From the NCBI GenBank assembly GCA_021234155.1, contig JAJEKV010000096.1:229501-293500 (forward strand): DNA of 64,000 bases, written 5' to 3'. The notes under the pieces were generated by a model. That model worked only from the letters and a program-made list of their open reading frames with translations. It made no database searches and was not told the origin of the DNA. The translations under genes were made by a program, and so were the position numbers. This DNA is from Isoetes taiwanensis (lineage: Eukaryota; Streptophyta; Lycopodiopsida; Isoetales; Isoetaceae). Positions 1-10,499 of the stretch are shown here, piece by piece (the first letter of the stretch is position 1; the number at the start of each line of letters is the position of its first letter).

Positions 1-705
1 AACTAAAGGCTGTATTTAAACCAGGGTGGTCTGCTTCTGCTGATGCTACATCTGCCTTGACAGATGAATCTGCCCTTGATCATCTTCTCATGCTCTGTAT
101 CCCAGACATCAGAAGGCAACTTGCTGGTTTTACAACCTCTCAAGTGAGAAGACATATGCCTTGAAAGGATTAGGCAGAGTAAAGCATTTCAAACAGCAAA
201 TGGAAACACTCCCCATTGACGAATGTAAAGATGCTGCTTATTACATTCAGAAACTTCGTGCTCTCAAGGAAGAAGTCATATGTGCAGAAGGCAAATTGGA
301 GGATGAAGATCTTATCTCGTTATGCTATCTGCCATGGAAGTTTCCTATTGCCAGCAGGTAGTGAGTATTCAAACTCAAAAGGGTATCACATGGTCCTTTC
401 ATGATCTTCAAACTGTCCTTCTAGATGCAGAATTACAAAATTCCAAACGTCTCAAGATTCGGCAGTTGAATTATGCTCATGCACACAAAGATAAAGGAAA
501 GAGTGATGCAGACAGCACTAGATCTACCTTATCATATGCTGAAAAACGGGCTCAAGCTACTTGCTAGCACTGTGGAGTCACAGGGCACTATAGGTTCCAA
601 TGTAAGGCCTATAAGAAACTAGCAAGCGACTCAGCTACCTCTGCAAGACCAAGTGGAAAATCTGCCACAAAAGACACCACGAGAGGCATCTCAAGAGTTG
701 CACTT
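1..705 (+). pseudogene. copia gag remnant with broken zinc knuckle
   Basis: The translation in the first 700 bases shifts frame at least twice (near 150 and 330-360) but remains recognisable as a copia gag (UBN2-type) polypeptide, the nucleocapsid precursor that packages the element RNA. A CX2CX4HX4C zinc knuckle is visible at about 564-605, but its first cysteine is followed directly by an in-frame TAG (CATC-stop-HCGVTGHYRFQC). A lysine/serine-rich stretch follows and leads to the protease. Confidence 0.6.
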
Positions 706-711
706 TCAGGC

Positions 712-3700
712 ATGTTTAGTGAGGAATACTTACACATGGCCGTTGCTACTAGCATACCTGCCAGTACAAAGTATTTGCTCATGGATTCAGGGGCTTCTCA
801 ACATATTGTCACCACACCACTGATTCTTGTGAATCCTACTCATGATACGTCTCTCTTAGTGACAGTAGCAAATGGAGAGGTCCTACAGTCACATTCCAAA
901 GGTATTATTAACCTTCAGCAAGAGCAAGGCATATGTCCCATCAACATGTCCCTGATGCTACAACCAACTTATTATCTGTTTCCACATTTGACAAATAAGG
1001 TGAGACGGTTATGTTTGGTAAAGGAAAGATGTATTTAACAAACTTAAGCCCTTGGAAGTTCATTCCAGAGCAACTTCAGATTAACATGACAGGACACATG
1101 AACAAACGGGGGTTTGTATATGGTGGATGGAACACCTCAAGTCATGCCTCGGCTTACGTAGCAGCAGACCTGCATCTAGAAAAATTATGGCATGCACGAT
1201 TTGGCCATGTTGGAGGACTAGCTATTGGAGAATTAGCGACATTAGGAATGGTAACAGGCCTGCCAAAGCTCAAGATCACATCATTGGGGTGTGAAGCATG
1301 TCATTTGGGTAAGCAAACTCAACATCCTTTTCCTCAACATGCTGAATTTAGAGCCACTAGTGTTCTTGAGTTACTTCATATGGATTTATGTTACATGAGA
1401 CAGACTTCTCTAGGGGGAGCTCATTGGTTTCTAATCATTGTCGATGATTACAGCAGATTTACTTGGGCATTTTGTGTAGCCACAAAGGATAAAGCCTTTC
1501 TTAAATTCCAAGAATTTCATTCATGGTACATCACTCAAAGCCGTACGGACTGATAATGGAATAGAATTTAAGAATGCCAAGTTTGATGCTTACCTACTTA
1601 CTCATAAAATAAGAAGAGAGCACACAGTACCATATGCCCATGCCCAAAATGGCGTTGCAGCAAGAAAGAATCGAGCGTTACAGAATTTTGTAAGGACAAT
1701 GCTCATTCACAAGAACCTTCCATCACATTTTTGGGGGGAAGCAGTTGTTACAGCAGCCTATTTGGCTAATAGAGCTCCAACTCTAGCAAATCCAACTGGC
1801 ACTCCATATGAGTTAGCCTATGGATGCAAAGCAAATGTGGGTATCTACGAATCTTTGGTTGTTGGTATTATCAGATATACCTCAAGAGAAGCTCAAGAAG
1901 TATGGAAAATTACATCCTAGGGCAATTAAGTGCATCTTTATAGGGTATCCTATCAGCCAAAAAGGATGGAAACTATATGATCCAAAAACCAAGACCGTAT
2001 TCATCTCACGGAGTGTAGATTTTGTGGAAAGTGCATCATACTATGATGAAGAGCCATCTTTAAAATGAAGAATTTCAGCTCCAAATGATTCAGCATTTAT
2101 TTGAGCAAAGCATCATCTCTGCTACAAAAGATGCAGATCCACGAACAACTATTTCTCTTGAGCATGCTGCACCTGAAGATTCGGACTCATCTATGAGTTT
2201 TCATGATGAACTTGAGGATCAACCATGTGTTACAACATAGCAGATCCTCCAGATCATTCTACTATTGAAAATGCTTCAATATATGAGGCATATAACCTGG
2301 ATTGGAACCCACTCCATCCTCATATTGCAGTTCCACCATCATCTGCCATGCCTCCTATTGTCGTGAGAAGATCCGAGAGGCTCAAGGCAAAGCATCAATT
2401 TGCTTGCAAGAAAAACTCTTGCAATTATGCCCTAATGACTCAACTCCTTGCTACATCAGATCCTGCCACCTACAAGCAAGTAGCTGCCATTCCCTTCTGG
2501 AATGCAACTATGCAAGCTGAATATGACATGCTTATACAGCAAGGCACTTGACAGCTCACTTCCAAACCAGCAGGCCAACATGTCATTGGGAACAAATGGG
2601 TATTTTGGACCAAATACAATTCCAATGGCAGCATAGCAAAGCACAAAGCTAGACTTGTGGCCAAGGGATATGCCCAAGAACTTGCCATTGACTATAAGAT
2701 GTTTTTGCCCCTGACGCTAGAATGCCTACCATTCGAGCAGCTATTGCATTGGCTGCCAGTACAGGATGGTCCATGTATCAGCTAGACTTTAAAATCGCCT
2801 TTTTAAATAGTGACCTGCAGGAAACTATTTATATGGAGCAACCTCAGGGATTTGTGAAAAAGTGAGAAGAATCACTTGTCTGCCACCTCCAGAAAAGTTT
2901 GTATGGCCTATGACAGGCCCGGAGATGTTGGCACAACAAGATCAATGCTTTTTTATTGAACATTGGCTTCAAATGGTCCACGGCAGATCCTAGTCTCTAT
3001 TACAAGAAAGCTGATGCTCAAATATTTATTTTGGTTCTTTATGTGGATGATTCAATCATCACAGGACGGGGGATGCAACATCTACCATTGCAGATTTAAA
3101 AGAGCACCTTGCACGCTCCTTTGAGGTCACAGACCTAGGACTTTTACATTATTGCCTCGGAATTGAAGTATGGCAAAAAGACACCTCCATTATGCTCACT
3201 CAAACCAAATACATAAAGAAAGTGTTAGACAGATTTCATATGGATTCATCCCAGCCAGTTCTTGCTCCATATGAACAAGGTAATAAACTTACCTTAGACA
3301 CTAATGGCGAATCATGTGATACCAAATTGTTTCGACAATTAGTTGGATCTCTCATCTATATCACCATTACTAGGCCAGACATCGTGTTTGCAGTTGGGCA
3401 AGTTAGCTGGTTTATGCAACACCCAAAGATGAGTCACTGGAGAGCAGCAAAGCAAATTCTAGCATATTTGCAAGGCACCATGTTTGAAGGAATTACTTAC
3501 TTTCAAAACCATGTGCCTGTGTTGTCCTTCTACACCGATGCAAAATTTGCATCCCATGACTATGAAACAAGGAAGTCTACTACGGGATTTGTCTCCTTCT
3601 TTGGAAAAAGTCCACTTCTGTGGGCCTCTAAAAAGCAGTCTACAGTGAGCCTCAGCAGTATTGAAGCAGAATTAAAAGCACTGTGCATAGGATTTCAAGA

Positions 3701-3990
3701 AATGGCTTGGATGCACACTCTTTTTCATGATATGGGAGTACAAGTCAAGGAAGACATTATGCTAGTGGATAATTCTGGGGCTATCGCCTTGACCAAAGAT
3801 TAGAAATATCATCCCTTAACAAAGCATTTCGACACTCAGTTATGCTTTATGAAGCAGCAACTCGATTTATACCATCATAACTCTGCAGTATTGTGCTACA
3901 CGCAAGCAACTAGCTGATGGACTGACAAAACCTCTCAGCGGCACTAAACTTCAGCAGATGAAGCAGTCTTTAAGGCTGCAGCAGAGCCAC
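712..3990 (+). pseudogene. copia pol remnant: protease, integrase, RT, RNase H
   Basis: Protease motif LLMDSGASQHI lies at about 775-810. A GAG-pre-integrase zinc segment (LWHARFGHVG, then CEACHLGKQ) lies at 1187-1315. The integrase core begins with LLHMDLCYM at about 1370 and continues through VDDYSRFTWAF. Reverse transcriptase shows KHKARLVAKGYAQ near 2640-2680 and an intact catalytic LYVDD near 3037. RNase H runs 3192-3830, with FYTDAKFASHDYETRKSTTG and SLSSIEAELKAL. The coding line is split over at least six ORFs by stops (for example TGA at 1550, TAA-type breaks near 2068 and 2551, TAG after IALTKD at 3803) and indels. No expression of a full polyprotein is possible. Confidence 0.85.
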
Positions 3991-4046
3991 TGAATGTTTT
4001 CTTTCTGCTATTTGTTTTGTTTTGTTAGGATTCAATTTCAGGAGGA

Positions 4047-4235
4047 GTATTACATGAGGAAACCTAACCCTAACCCTACACATGACATGGTACCCTAACC
4101 CTACATGTCACCTTAGACCTATATAGGTCATTATTGTGCTCATACACAACACTTCATCTACCTAGAGCGTCTTCTTTCTCACTAGCTTTACACACAAATA
4201 GGCTTCCACCATTTACTGGTTTATAAGACACCATT
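4047..4235 (+). repeat. putative 3' LTR of the copia element
   Basis: This stretch sits just after the purine-rich tract. It contains two short runs of CCTAACCCTA-like repeats and a TATA-like CCTATATAGG at about 4128, as an LTR promoter would. The boundaries are uncertain because the partner LTR is outside the window. Confidence 0.35.
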
Positions 4236-4975
4236 CGTTGGAGCTGGTTGGACAGGGTCTTGTGGAGCATGATTACACGTTTCTTATATCTGCCTCAATA
4301 TTCGATCTAGAACACACTTTAAATTTGTATATCCTACAGAGCCACAAGGTCTTAGATAGATTTCGAGGTAAATCTCACAATTTTTTTATCACTCCATTGC
4401 AGATTGGGCAAGTTTTTAATCATACAGTATTGAAGAAATGTTCTTCTGCTGGTGTATTTTTGTACAATATACATGCACTACTGGAAACACCACCATGGCT
4501 CCAATTTAAGCATCTCTTTTTGTTGGTTTGTAGAGGAATTGCATGGACAAATGTCTGGAAGCAAAAATGTGAATAACTATTAGATTGGTCACAATATGGG
4601 AAGCTATGGGACTCCAAAGACTGAATAATTGAGCCATGAGGCAGGACATATGCCATGTTCAATAAACAGGTCATTCTTTTCTTTTGGAATAGTATGCTAT
4701 TTAAGAAATCACATAGCCAAGTTATGGCAGAGTGATGAGATGCTAGAAGACATATTAAGGCAGAAAAAATATAGCTAGACGATAGACTTACTTGCGTACT
4801 TGAATAGCAAGAAAGATGGAATCACAACATATATTTCCTTTTGTAGATTCTTATCAGGTATATTGGTATTATTTCCCTTTGCCCGAGCAATTCATAATTA
4901 TGTACATATGGACATGTAGGGTTGGATAGCAATGCTTTTTTGCTCTAACCATTATAGAATAACATTAAAACATTA
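4236..4975. other. no gene seen between copia and element 1
   Basis: AT-rich DNA with only short, unconvincing ORFs on both strands. It ends in ATTA, which is repeated right after the far terminal repeat of element 1 (17343-17346). Confidence 0.5.
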
Positions 4976-5000
4976 AAGTCGTATTTAATTAAAGTGGGAC
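4976..5000 (+). repeat. left terminal inverted repeat of element 1
   Basis: 25-bp sequence beginning AAGTCGTATTTAATTAAAGT and ending GGGAC. It pairs without mismatch with 17318-17342. Just inside, the two ends differ, so the TIR is short compared with the element length. Confidence 0.85.
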
Positions 5001-5249
5001 TCATTCCATTCCCATTTTTTTTCGGAACCCGGTTAATTTACATAAAAAGTAGCACCCCGACCCGAAAACTATCCTTAATTCGAATTTTTGAATAAAACTC
5101 TGAATCCGAGCTGTGCTGCAGTTTTCCCAGGTTCGCGAGTCGAGAACAAAAACAATGCAACTGAAACAAAGGAAATTCATTAAAGTTTGAAACCAAAGAT
5201 GTAGTTGAAAAAGAATTTTTATTAATAAATTGAACAGATACAATGTATT

Positions 5250-5763
5250 TTACATCGGACGCAGAGACCATGGCGGTCTTGCTGTCACTACAGTTACATC
5301 ATCTTGGTAGGTGGTCCACCTTAGGGGATTAACTTGTGGCGCTTCTTCATGCCGTCTGTAAGCCTTGGGGGCAACCTGAAGAGTGTGGAATGCCTCACGT
5401 GGAGGTGCCTCTGGAGCTACCGGCCGACCTGTCCACCCGACTTCTCCACTCGCCTCCCGCAGCCTTTCATCGAATATGCTCCTTCCCCAACCTCCGTGGA
5501 TGTTATGCAATGCTTGCAATATGCCTTGAGCTTCCTGGACTTTCTCTTTGTTCTTCGCCTGTTCTTTATCCCCAGGGTGTAGCGAGCAACCTCTGAATTC
5601 GCGAGCAACCTTGTCCCAAAGGCCGGGCAAGAGTGTAGCGTGACCGGGATCTGTGCCAGAACGGTATTTCTTCCGCCTTGAGCTGGATCTGTGTCGCCTG
5701 GAGCGGTCTCTGTGATGCCTGAGCGGGATCTGTGCTGGTGTCGGATCTGTGCCTAAACCACCT
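5250..5763 (-). CDS. hypothetical ORF at left end of element 1
   Basis: An open frame of about 170-185 codons on the minus strand with no recognised domain. It contains an Arg/Ser-rich patch (HHRDRSRRHRSSSRRKKY) followed by charged sequence (DKEQAKNKEKVQEAQ). There is no upstream ATG; an acceptor-like ctccttgctccag ends at about 5764, so this is probably an exon. High GC compared with flanking DNA. It could equally be a chance ORF in GC-rich DNA. Confidence 0.3.
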
Positions 5764-5891
5764 GGAGCAAGGAGAGTATGATTAACAATTACGGTGCCAT
5801 TAGTCAAAACGAAGAAAAGAATGTTGAAATCAAATTACAACGGAGAACATTCATTCCATACAACTGCATCCAATGACGTGGGAAGTAGTGT

Positions 5892-6173
5892 CTTTCTCGA
5901 CTCGCGAGTCGAGAAAGGCCCATAAAGTCAAAGTACAACCATTCTCATTAGAATATGGTTGCATCCAATCACACACGGAAGCATACAAATGCTTTTGTCA
6001 ACGAGACAACCAGCATGCCTTTCTCGACTCGCGAGTCGAGAAAGGCCCAGGAAACCCAATGTACAAGCATTATCATAATAGATTGTGGCTGCATCCAGTC
6101 ACACAATCAAACATACAAATGGTTTCATCAACACGACAAGCATGCCTTTCTCGACTCGTGAGTCGAGAAAGGC
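5892..6173. repeat. three CpG-rich palindromes
   Basis: Palindromes at 5892-5917, 6018-6045 (28 bp, perfect) and 6144-6173 (30 bp, central change CGTG). All share the core CTCGACTCGCGAGTCGAG or a one-base variant. They are spaced 126 bases apart, and the intervening sequence is also partly repeated (for example CAT..GGTTGCATCCAATCACAC), so this is a tandem array of a 126-bp unit with a palindrome in each unit. Confidence 0.85.
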
Positions 6174-6275
6174 ATCGAAAACTCAATATACAAGTATATT
6201 CATTACAAAATGGTCAATACATGTGTTCACGTTCGATTACAATATTCACACAATTTGACTATCTGAAAGCAGGGG

Positions 6276-7086
6276 TCACTCTTCTTGTTCACCAAAGTAT
6301 TTGTCGTCCATAGCTTTCATGATCGGCTTGCTCTCTGGATCGGCGACAAGAATGGCAAAGAGGGATTCCGCCAAGACAGGACAGAGTCCGAAGGACAACC
6401 ACCTATCCGTCTCATATTCTTCAGGTCGATATGGCTTAGCAATGATTGTATTTTGCGCGTTATGATAGCACTTGTAGGCGGAGTCGTCTATGATCAGCGT
6501 GTTGTGTTTGCCATAGTCCTGGAATTGCTCATAAACCCTGTCCAGCCTTTTCACCATTATAGGCTTCCCCTTTGTGATGGCTGGATCGAGGTCCTTCACA
6601 TGCTCGACCCTTTCGTTTCCCCAAACGAACTTGAACTTCAAAACTGAAATGCCGAGAACACCAAGAACATTGACAATATTTTTCTTTGCCATACAAGACC
6701 ATATGCCCACTTCGAATCCCCGTTCCAGGCACCATTCAATAATTTCCTTAGCTCTAGGCCTCGGATACACTATTTTATGCTCTGTTTTCATTGGGATCTG
6801 CGAGGTGTTAATCTCGGGGACGTCTTTGTCGTGGTATACTGCAGCTAATACTCCATTGACGTCAAATATTACAAGCTTGGTGGGACCAGCTGGATCCCAG
6901 TTGGAGTTTGGCTCTGACCATATTTCCGGTTCATCGGGATCCAAATGCGGGATCATTATCTTTTCAGGTCCTTTAAAGGCCGTGGCGGTGTCTTGCTCTG
7001 GATTGTCTTTGTCCTTTTCATTCTCCTCCTCGCGACGTGAACCGCTGCCCAATGACAATGATCCGGAGTCGTTGAGCTCGAATTCC
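6276..7086 (-). CDS. FCP1/NIF-like HAD phosphatase domain (C-terminal exon, element 1)
   Basis: This exon of about 270 codons ends at TGA (6276-6278); a tttcag acceptor precedes 7086. An acidic, Ser-rich lead (LGSGSRREEENEKDKD) is followed by the domain: motif I KLVIFDVNGVL, then YPRPRAKEIIEWCLERG, motif II IWSCMAKKNI, the motif III Lys region, and LIIDDSAYKC. This order matches the FCP1-homology (NIF) branch of HAD phosphatases, which dephosphorylate proteins such as RNA polymerase II CTD. The usual DxDxT nucleophile motif reads DxNGV here, with the second Asp replaced by Asn, as in some plant HAD-like proteins, so activity is uncertain. The C-terminus (MDDKYFGEQEE) resembles that of the element 2 copy (MLDKYFHK). 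Upstream coding segments on the same strand probably belong to the same gene. Confidence 0.75.
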
Positions 7087-7088
7087 CT

Positions 7089-7242
7089 GAAATGATGACA
7101 TCCAGCCGAAAGGAAGCGAGTTTTCTCGACTTCATGAGTCGAGAATGAAAGAAAAGGTATTGAAAGGAAGCGAGTTTTCTCGACTTTCGCGAGTCGAGAA
7201 ACACCGATAAACAAAAATAAACTCACCTCAATCTCGGGTTTT
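7089..7242 (-). other. probable intron carrying two palindromes
   Basis: Bounded by a GAG|GTGAGT donor at about 7226 and the acceptor before 7086 on the minus strand. It contains two palindromic repeats (7121-7145 and 7177-7201), each preceded by the same short lead (GAAAGGAAGCGAG), i.e. a local duplication. Confidence 0.5.
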
Positions 7243-8340
7243 TCAAGAATGTGTTCGGCAAACATTCGGGTCCAAACCGACATTCTCGTCTCCGTCAGCT
7301 TTGTCTCCCTCGTCCTCGTCGTCTTTACTGCTTCCATTTGTCTTCCTCCCCTTGAAATGCTCATGAAGCAGATCCAGGTATGACCGAATGGTTTCAACCA
7401 TTTCCTTATTTCCAACCACGGATATAGGTTTCATTCCAAACAAAGATAGCCCCCTCGAGAGAACAGGCCATTCATGTACCACTCGCGCGCCAATTTGATC
7501 TTCCTCGACCAAAGCGGTTATGAAGTACTTGATAACTCTTGGCGGGATAGGAATTCTATGTATAGGACACATCCGCACCATCTTTGCTGACCTTGTCCAT
7601 CGATGGAACATCCTCCATAAATCTGCCCCCCTTCCAGGGTTCCATCTGCTCTTGAGAGATCATGAACTTGTCGAGATAATGATGCTCGCTAGACCACCAC
7701 TTATCCAGGTCGACCGCCGATCTTGAAATCAAAACCAAAACTATGTTGGCAAAGCTTGGTGCCTTCGGCAAGCCAAGTCTGCACTCATGATCAAGTTCGT
7801 ATATGGAGTGCATGATCTTGTTGGTGAAGTTAATATCAGCTGCCCATTGGGAGACAGCAGTTGTTTGATTGCCCGGCATGCAAAAGACAAGGAAACTGAA
7901 AGTATCCAGGTCGGTCATGTCCGTTTTACGTCTTGTACCACTGCTCTATGTCAGCTTTGTCATAAAAAAGGGTGGGGTCTTCGATCATATTGATGGCAAA
8001 TAGTGCCACGGGTCCAGGTGCCAGTTCGAGACCACCAAATCCCTTGTGTCCCAAAGTAACCAGAAATGGGGAGCTATCGTCTGCCTTAAATGGGACCACC
8101 CCGAATCCAAGCTTCCTTTTCGAAATTGCCATAGCACGTTCGGGAAAGGAAGGGTTTTAACGTTACGCTTCGACTTGGTGTTGATGTAGGGTTGACATAG
8201 ACGGTTCAATTCCTTCATGTCTTCCTCATCAAGGGCAGCCTTTTCCTTGTAATAATCAAAATCATGGTATTCATTAGATGCAACGTTGCAGAACTCCGTG
8301 ATGCCTTCTTCTAACGCCTTATTTGTCGCTTTAGGGGCGT
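7227..8340 (-). pseudogene. middle coding segments of the element 1 phosphatase gene, with frameshifts
   Basis: Reading from 8340 down, a protein-like line runs EFCNVASNEYHDFDYYKEK, then MAISKRKLGFGVVPFKAD, then MTDLDTFSFLVFCMPGNQ, then PPRVIKYFITALVEEDQ, and ends in an acidic tail (SSKDDEDEGDKADGDE). Each step changes frame by one base (near 8310, 8140, 7925 and 7590). The composition is that of a real protein, with no stops within segments and conserved-looking hydrophobic patterning, but no known domain is recognised. The segments join the FCP1-like exon after the palindrome-bearing intron. Either the copy is decaying or the assembly has single-base indels. Confidence 0.5.
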
Positions 8341-8475
8341 GGCATAATCCTTTAGATCCCGCATTTTAGAACTCTGGTCTTCCTTAGCGGGGATTGTTCC
8401 CTCCAAGATTTTGCCTTGTAGGTCAAGCGTTTCTTTGTCCGGTGAGGCCCCAGTATCCTCTTCATGAACTGCTTG

Positions 8476-8844
8476 TCAAACAACTTGGGGTCCGGCACGC
8501 TTGGAAATTCTCCATTCTTTGTCCTTGACTTGCCTCTTGTCCATTGAGCCCATATGTCGGTCCATTTCTCCCCGGGCCGCCTCGGTTACTAAGAATGAGG
8601 TCATATTGGTCTGAGAGAGACTCCCCACCTTTCCTTGGTGTTCTCTTCTTCTTCTCCTCTTCTTCCTCTCCCTCGTCATCTTCCGTCCCTCCAGTGAGAA
8701 CATATCTGCATAGTTTCTCAAAGGTCTTCCACTTATCAGGGGAGCCCTGCGTCCTTTAGGGCCGAGGACAACCCAATGCTTTCCATTTGCCCTGGCGTGT
8801 ATGATGCGAGTCGGGATAAGGGCTGCATTCGGACAATGTACCAA
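8476..8844 (-). pseudogene. hypothetical charged segment, probably same gene
   Basis: An open frame of about 120 codons without an ATG start. It includes a strongly basic run (RKMTRERKKRRRRREH) that could act as a nuclear localisation signal if translated in this frame. It lies between the palindrome array at 8.9-9.3 kb and the better-supported segment below 8340, and I infer it is another exon of the same minus-strand gene. The frame is not certain. Confidence 0.3.
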
Positions 8845-8879
8845 TGTCGAGCATGAAAGTATCTACAAACACCCTAATA

Positions 8880-9290
8880 AGCGGTAAATAGTAGCCCGGG
8901 TTTTCTCGACTCGCGGTCGAAAAGTCCCTTGAATGTCTAATTTTCTTTTTACTTCTACGGGTTTTCTCGACTCGCGAGTCGAGAAAGCTCTACATCCTTT
9001 GATTTTTACGTATTACCACGGCTTTCGACTGCGAGCGGTCGAAACCCCGATGATAATCGGCAAATGTTAGGATGGCGGGGCTTTCTCGACTTCATGATCG
9101 AAAAAATCCTGAATGTCTAATTTTCTTTTCTTGGCTAAGGGTTTTCTCGACTCGCGGTCGGCTCTACGCATCCTTTGATTTTACGTGTTACCACGGCTTT
9201 CGACTCGCGAGTCGAGAAACCCGATGATAATCGGCAAATGTTAGGATGGCGGGGCTTTCTCGACTTCGCGAATCGAATGGAAAAATTCGA
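8880..9290. repeat. tandem duplication built from palindromes
   Basis: A unit of about 176 bp is repeated about twice (landmark GATAATCGGCAAATGTTAGG at about 9049 and 9225). Each unit holds several palindromes of the CTCGACTCGCGAGTCGAG family, at about 8902, 8963-8986, 9024, 9077, 9143, 9198-9219 and 9254. Several copies lack one or more bases of the palindrome (for example CTCGCGGTCGA), the pattern expected from mis-called bases at hairpins as well as from mutation. The array lies between coding segments of the minus-strand gene, probably in an intron. Confidence 0.75.
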
Positions 9291-9325
9291 GAGAGTTATT
9301 TACCTTCGTGGCGGCACTTTCGTTG

Positions 9326-9997
9326 CTATTGTGTTACGGCGGTGGCTAATGTCTCCGTCGAAAGAACTCTGCACTCTCGCTTGGCATATCTATCCTTGAT
9401 CCTTTGCGGCACCTCCTTCTCAAGTGCAATAATACTTGAGCCGCCCTCAGCGAATCTTGGCCCGCCTACAACCCGAACCCGGGCGTCTTTTCCCTTCAGA
9501 TCTTCCTCAGACTTCCAGCTGAACAACTCACCTGTCGATCTGCTAAAAGGTATGACATCCGCAGGCATTGGATCTGCAACAGGATGTCGCACCATCAGGT
9601 TCAGAATCTCCAGCATGTGTGCTGGATTAAATTCCACAATGGTTGAACAAGGCGGCATCTCCGTGCAAACCTTCAGCCGTCTAATGTCCAAAGCAGCGAC
9701 TTGTGTGATATTCCCCACGGATAATCTTGAGCTAGACGGCTCCATTTTACGTGCCCCTCTCTGTGAAATCCTGATCTGATCATCTGGATCGAGGTTTGGG
9801 GACTCGACCATATCTTCGTCTCCTTCCTCATCTGATTCCTCCCGTGTGGTGTCATCTTCCACATCTTTGTTTTTTGGTGGACTTTTTTGTGTATGAACCA
9901 CAACTTCATTCCCCACTGCAGAGTGTTGTAGAGCCTTCAGCACAGTAGAAGTGAAGCTCCCCGTATTGAACAGTTTTCCCCGACTGAAAATCTCCAT
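9326..9997 (-). CDS. hypothetical acidic protein segment (element 1)
   Basis: An open frame of 223 codons with an ATG at 9997, beginning MEIFSRGKLFNTGSFTSTVL. An acidic central region (EESDEEGDEDMVES) is followed by a patterned segment (NITQVAALDIRRLKVCTEMP, then NPAHMLEILNLMVRHPVAD). No domain is recognised. The position and strand suggest the N-terminal or second coding exon of the phosphatase gene. There is no upstream ATG in the adjoining 10.1-10.5 kb segment, so either this ATG is the start or an exon start is missing. Confidence 0.45.
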   Translation of the reverse strand: MEIFSRGKLFNTGSFTSTVLKALQHSAVGNEVVVHTQKSPPKNKDVEDDTTREESDEEGDEDMVESPNLDPDDQIRISQRGARKMEPSSSRLSVGNITQVAALDIRRLKVCTEMPPCSTIVEFNPAHMLEILNLMVRHPVADPMPADVIPFSRSTGELFSWKSEEDLKGKDARVRVVGGPRFAEGGSSIIALEKEVPQRIKDRYAKRECRVLSTETLATAVTQ

Positions 9998-10141
9998 ACC
10001 AAGCTCCCTCGGATGTTAGGGTTCCGCCTCCTTCATCCCTTCCGATCCTTCCACCCAAGGTTCGACAATTTAAAGGCGCCAGAGCCTTTTTCGGTGCCCT
10101 TAGCCTTGCTCATGGAAGAGTGAGAATAATTTGAAACCAAG

Positions 10142-10494
10142 CTAATTTTTGGTGCGATAGAACTTACTCTTCCTCCGGCGGTCCTCAACATGTAGTGTTA
10201 AATGCTTGAATCTGGCGCAGAGAGGCGGAGAGCACAACACCGATTTTCTTGTACTTGTCTCCGGAGCTCTTCTTGTCCCTTTGGTGTAGAAACAGATCTT
10301 TCTCCTTCCCACTTGTCGATACCTCGACATACCACCAAGAATCTGCCGCTTGTTTCAAGAAGCTCGTCTCCGGTCCCTCGATGACGAAGAATGGAGTTCG
10401 CCCGCTGATCACCAAAGTGAGTCCGGTGAATCTTTGCAAGAAGAAAGGATGGATCGGTTAAGGTATTCCGACAAAAGAAAAACCTCGAGCTCAC
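10142..10494 (-). other. possible upstream coding segment of the same gene
   Basis: Two overlapping minus-strand open frames (about 84 and 98 codons) without ATG starts. The frame ending near 10185 reads like protein (GRTPFFVIEGPETSFLK, then KKIGVVLSASLRQIQAF). A ttacttac donor-like site on the minus strand lies near 10165. Low confidence. Confidence 0.25.
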
Positions 10495-10499
10495 ACAGG

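Larger units (their letters stand above)
1..4235 (+). mobile_element. Ty1/copia LTR retrotransposon, 5'-truncated by window edge, decayed
   Basis: The domain order gag, zinc knuckle, protease, integrase, reverse transcriptase, RNase H is that of Ty1/copia. The element enters from the left, so its 5' LTR and primer-binding site are not visible. Several stops and frameshifts interrupt the reading frame, so this is a dead copy. A purine-rich tract (AGGAGGAG, about 4041-4048) follows the RNase H region and should mark the start of the 3' LTR. The exact 3' end cannot be fixed without the missing 5' LTR; about 4235 is a guess. Confidence 0.85.

Noticed and set aside
4056-4105. True telomere or chromosome end at the CCTAACCCTA run
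   Set aside because: Only a few degenerate copies inside a probable LTR, with unique DNA on both sides.
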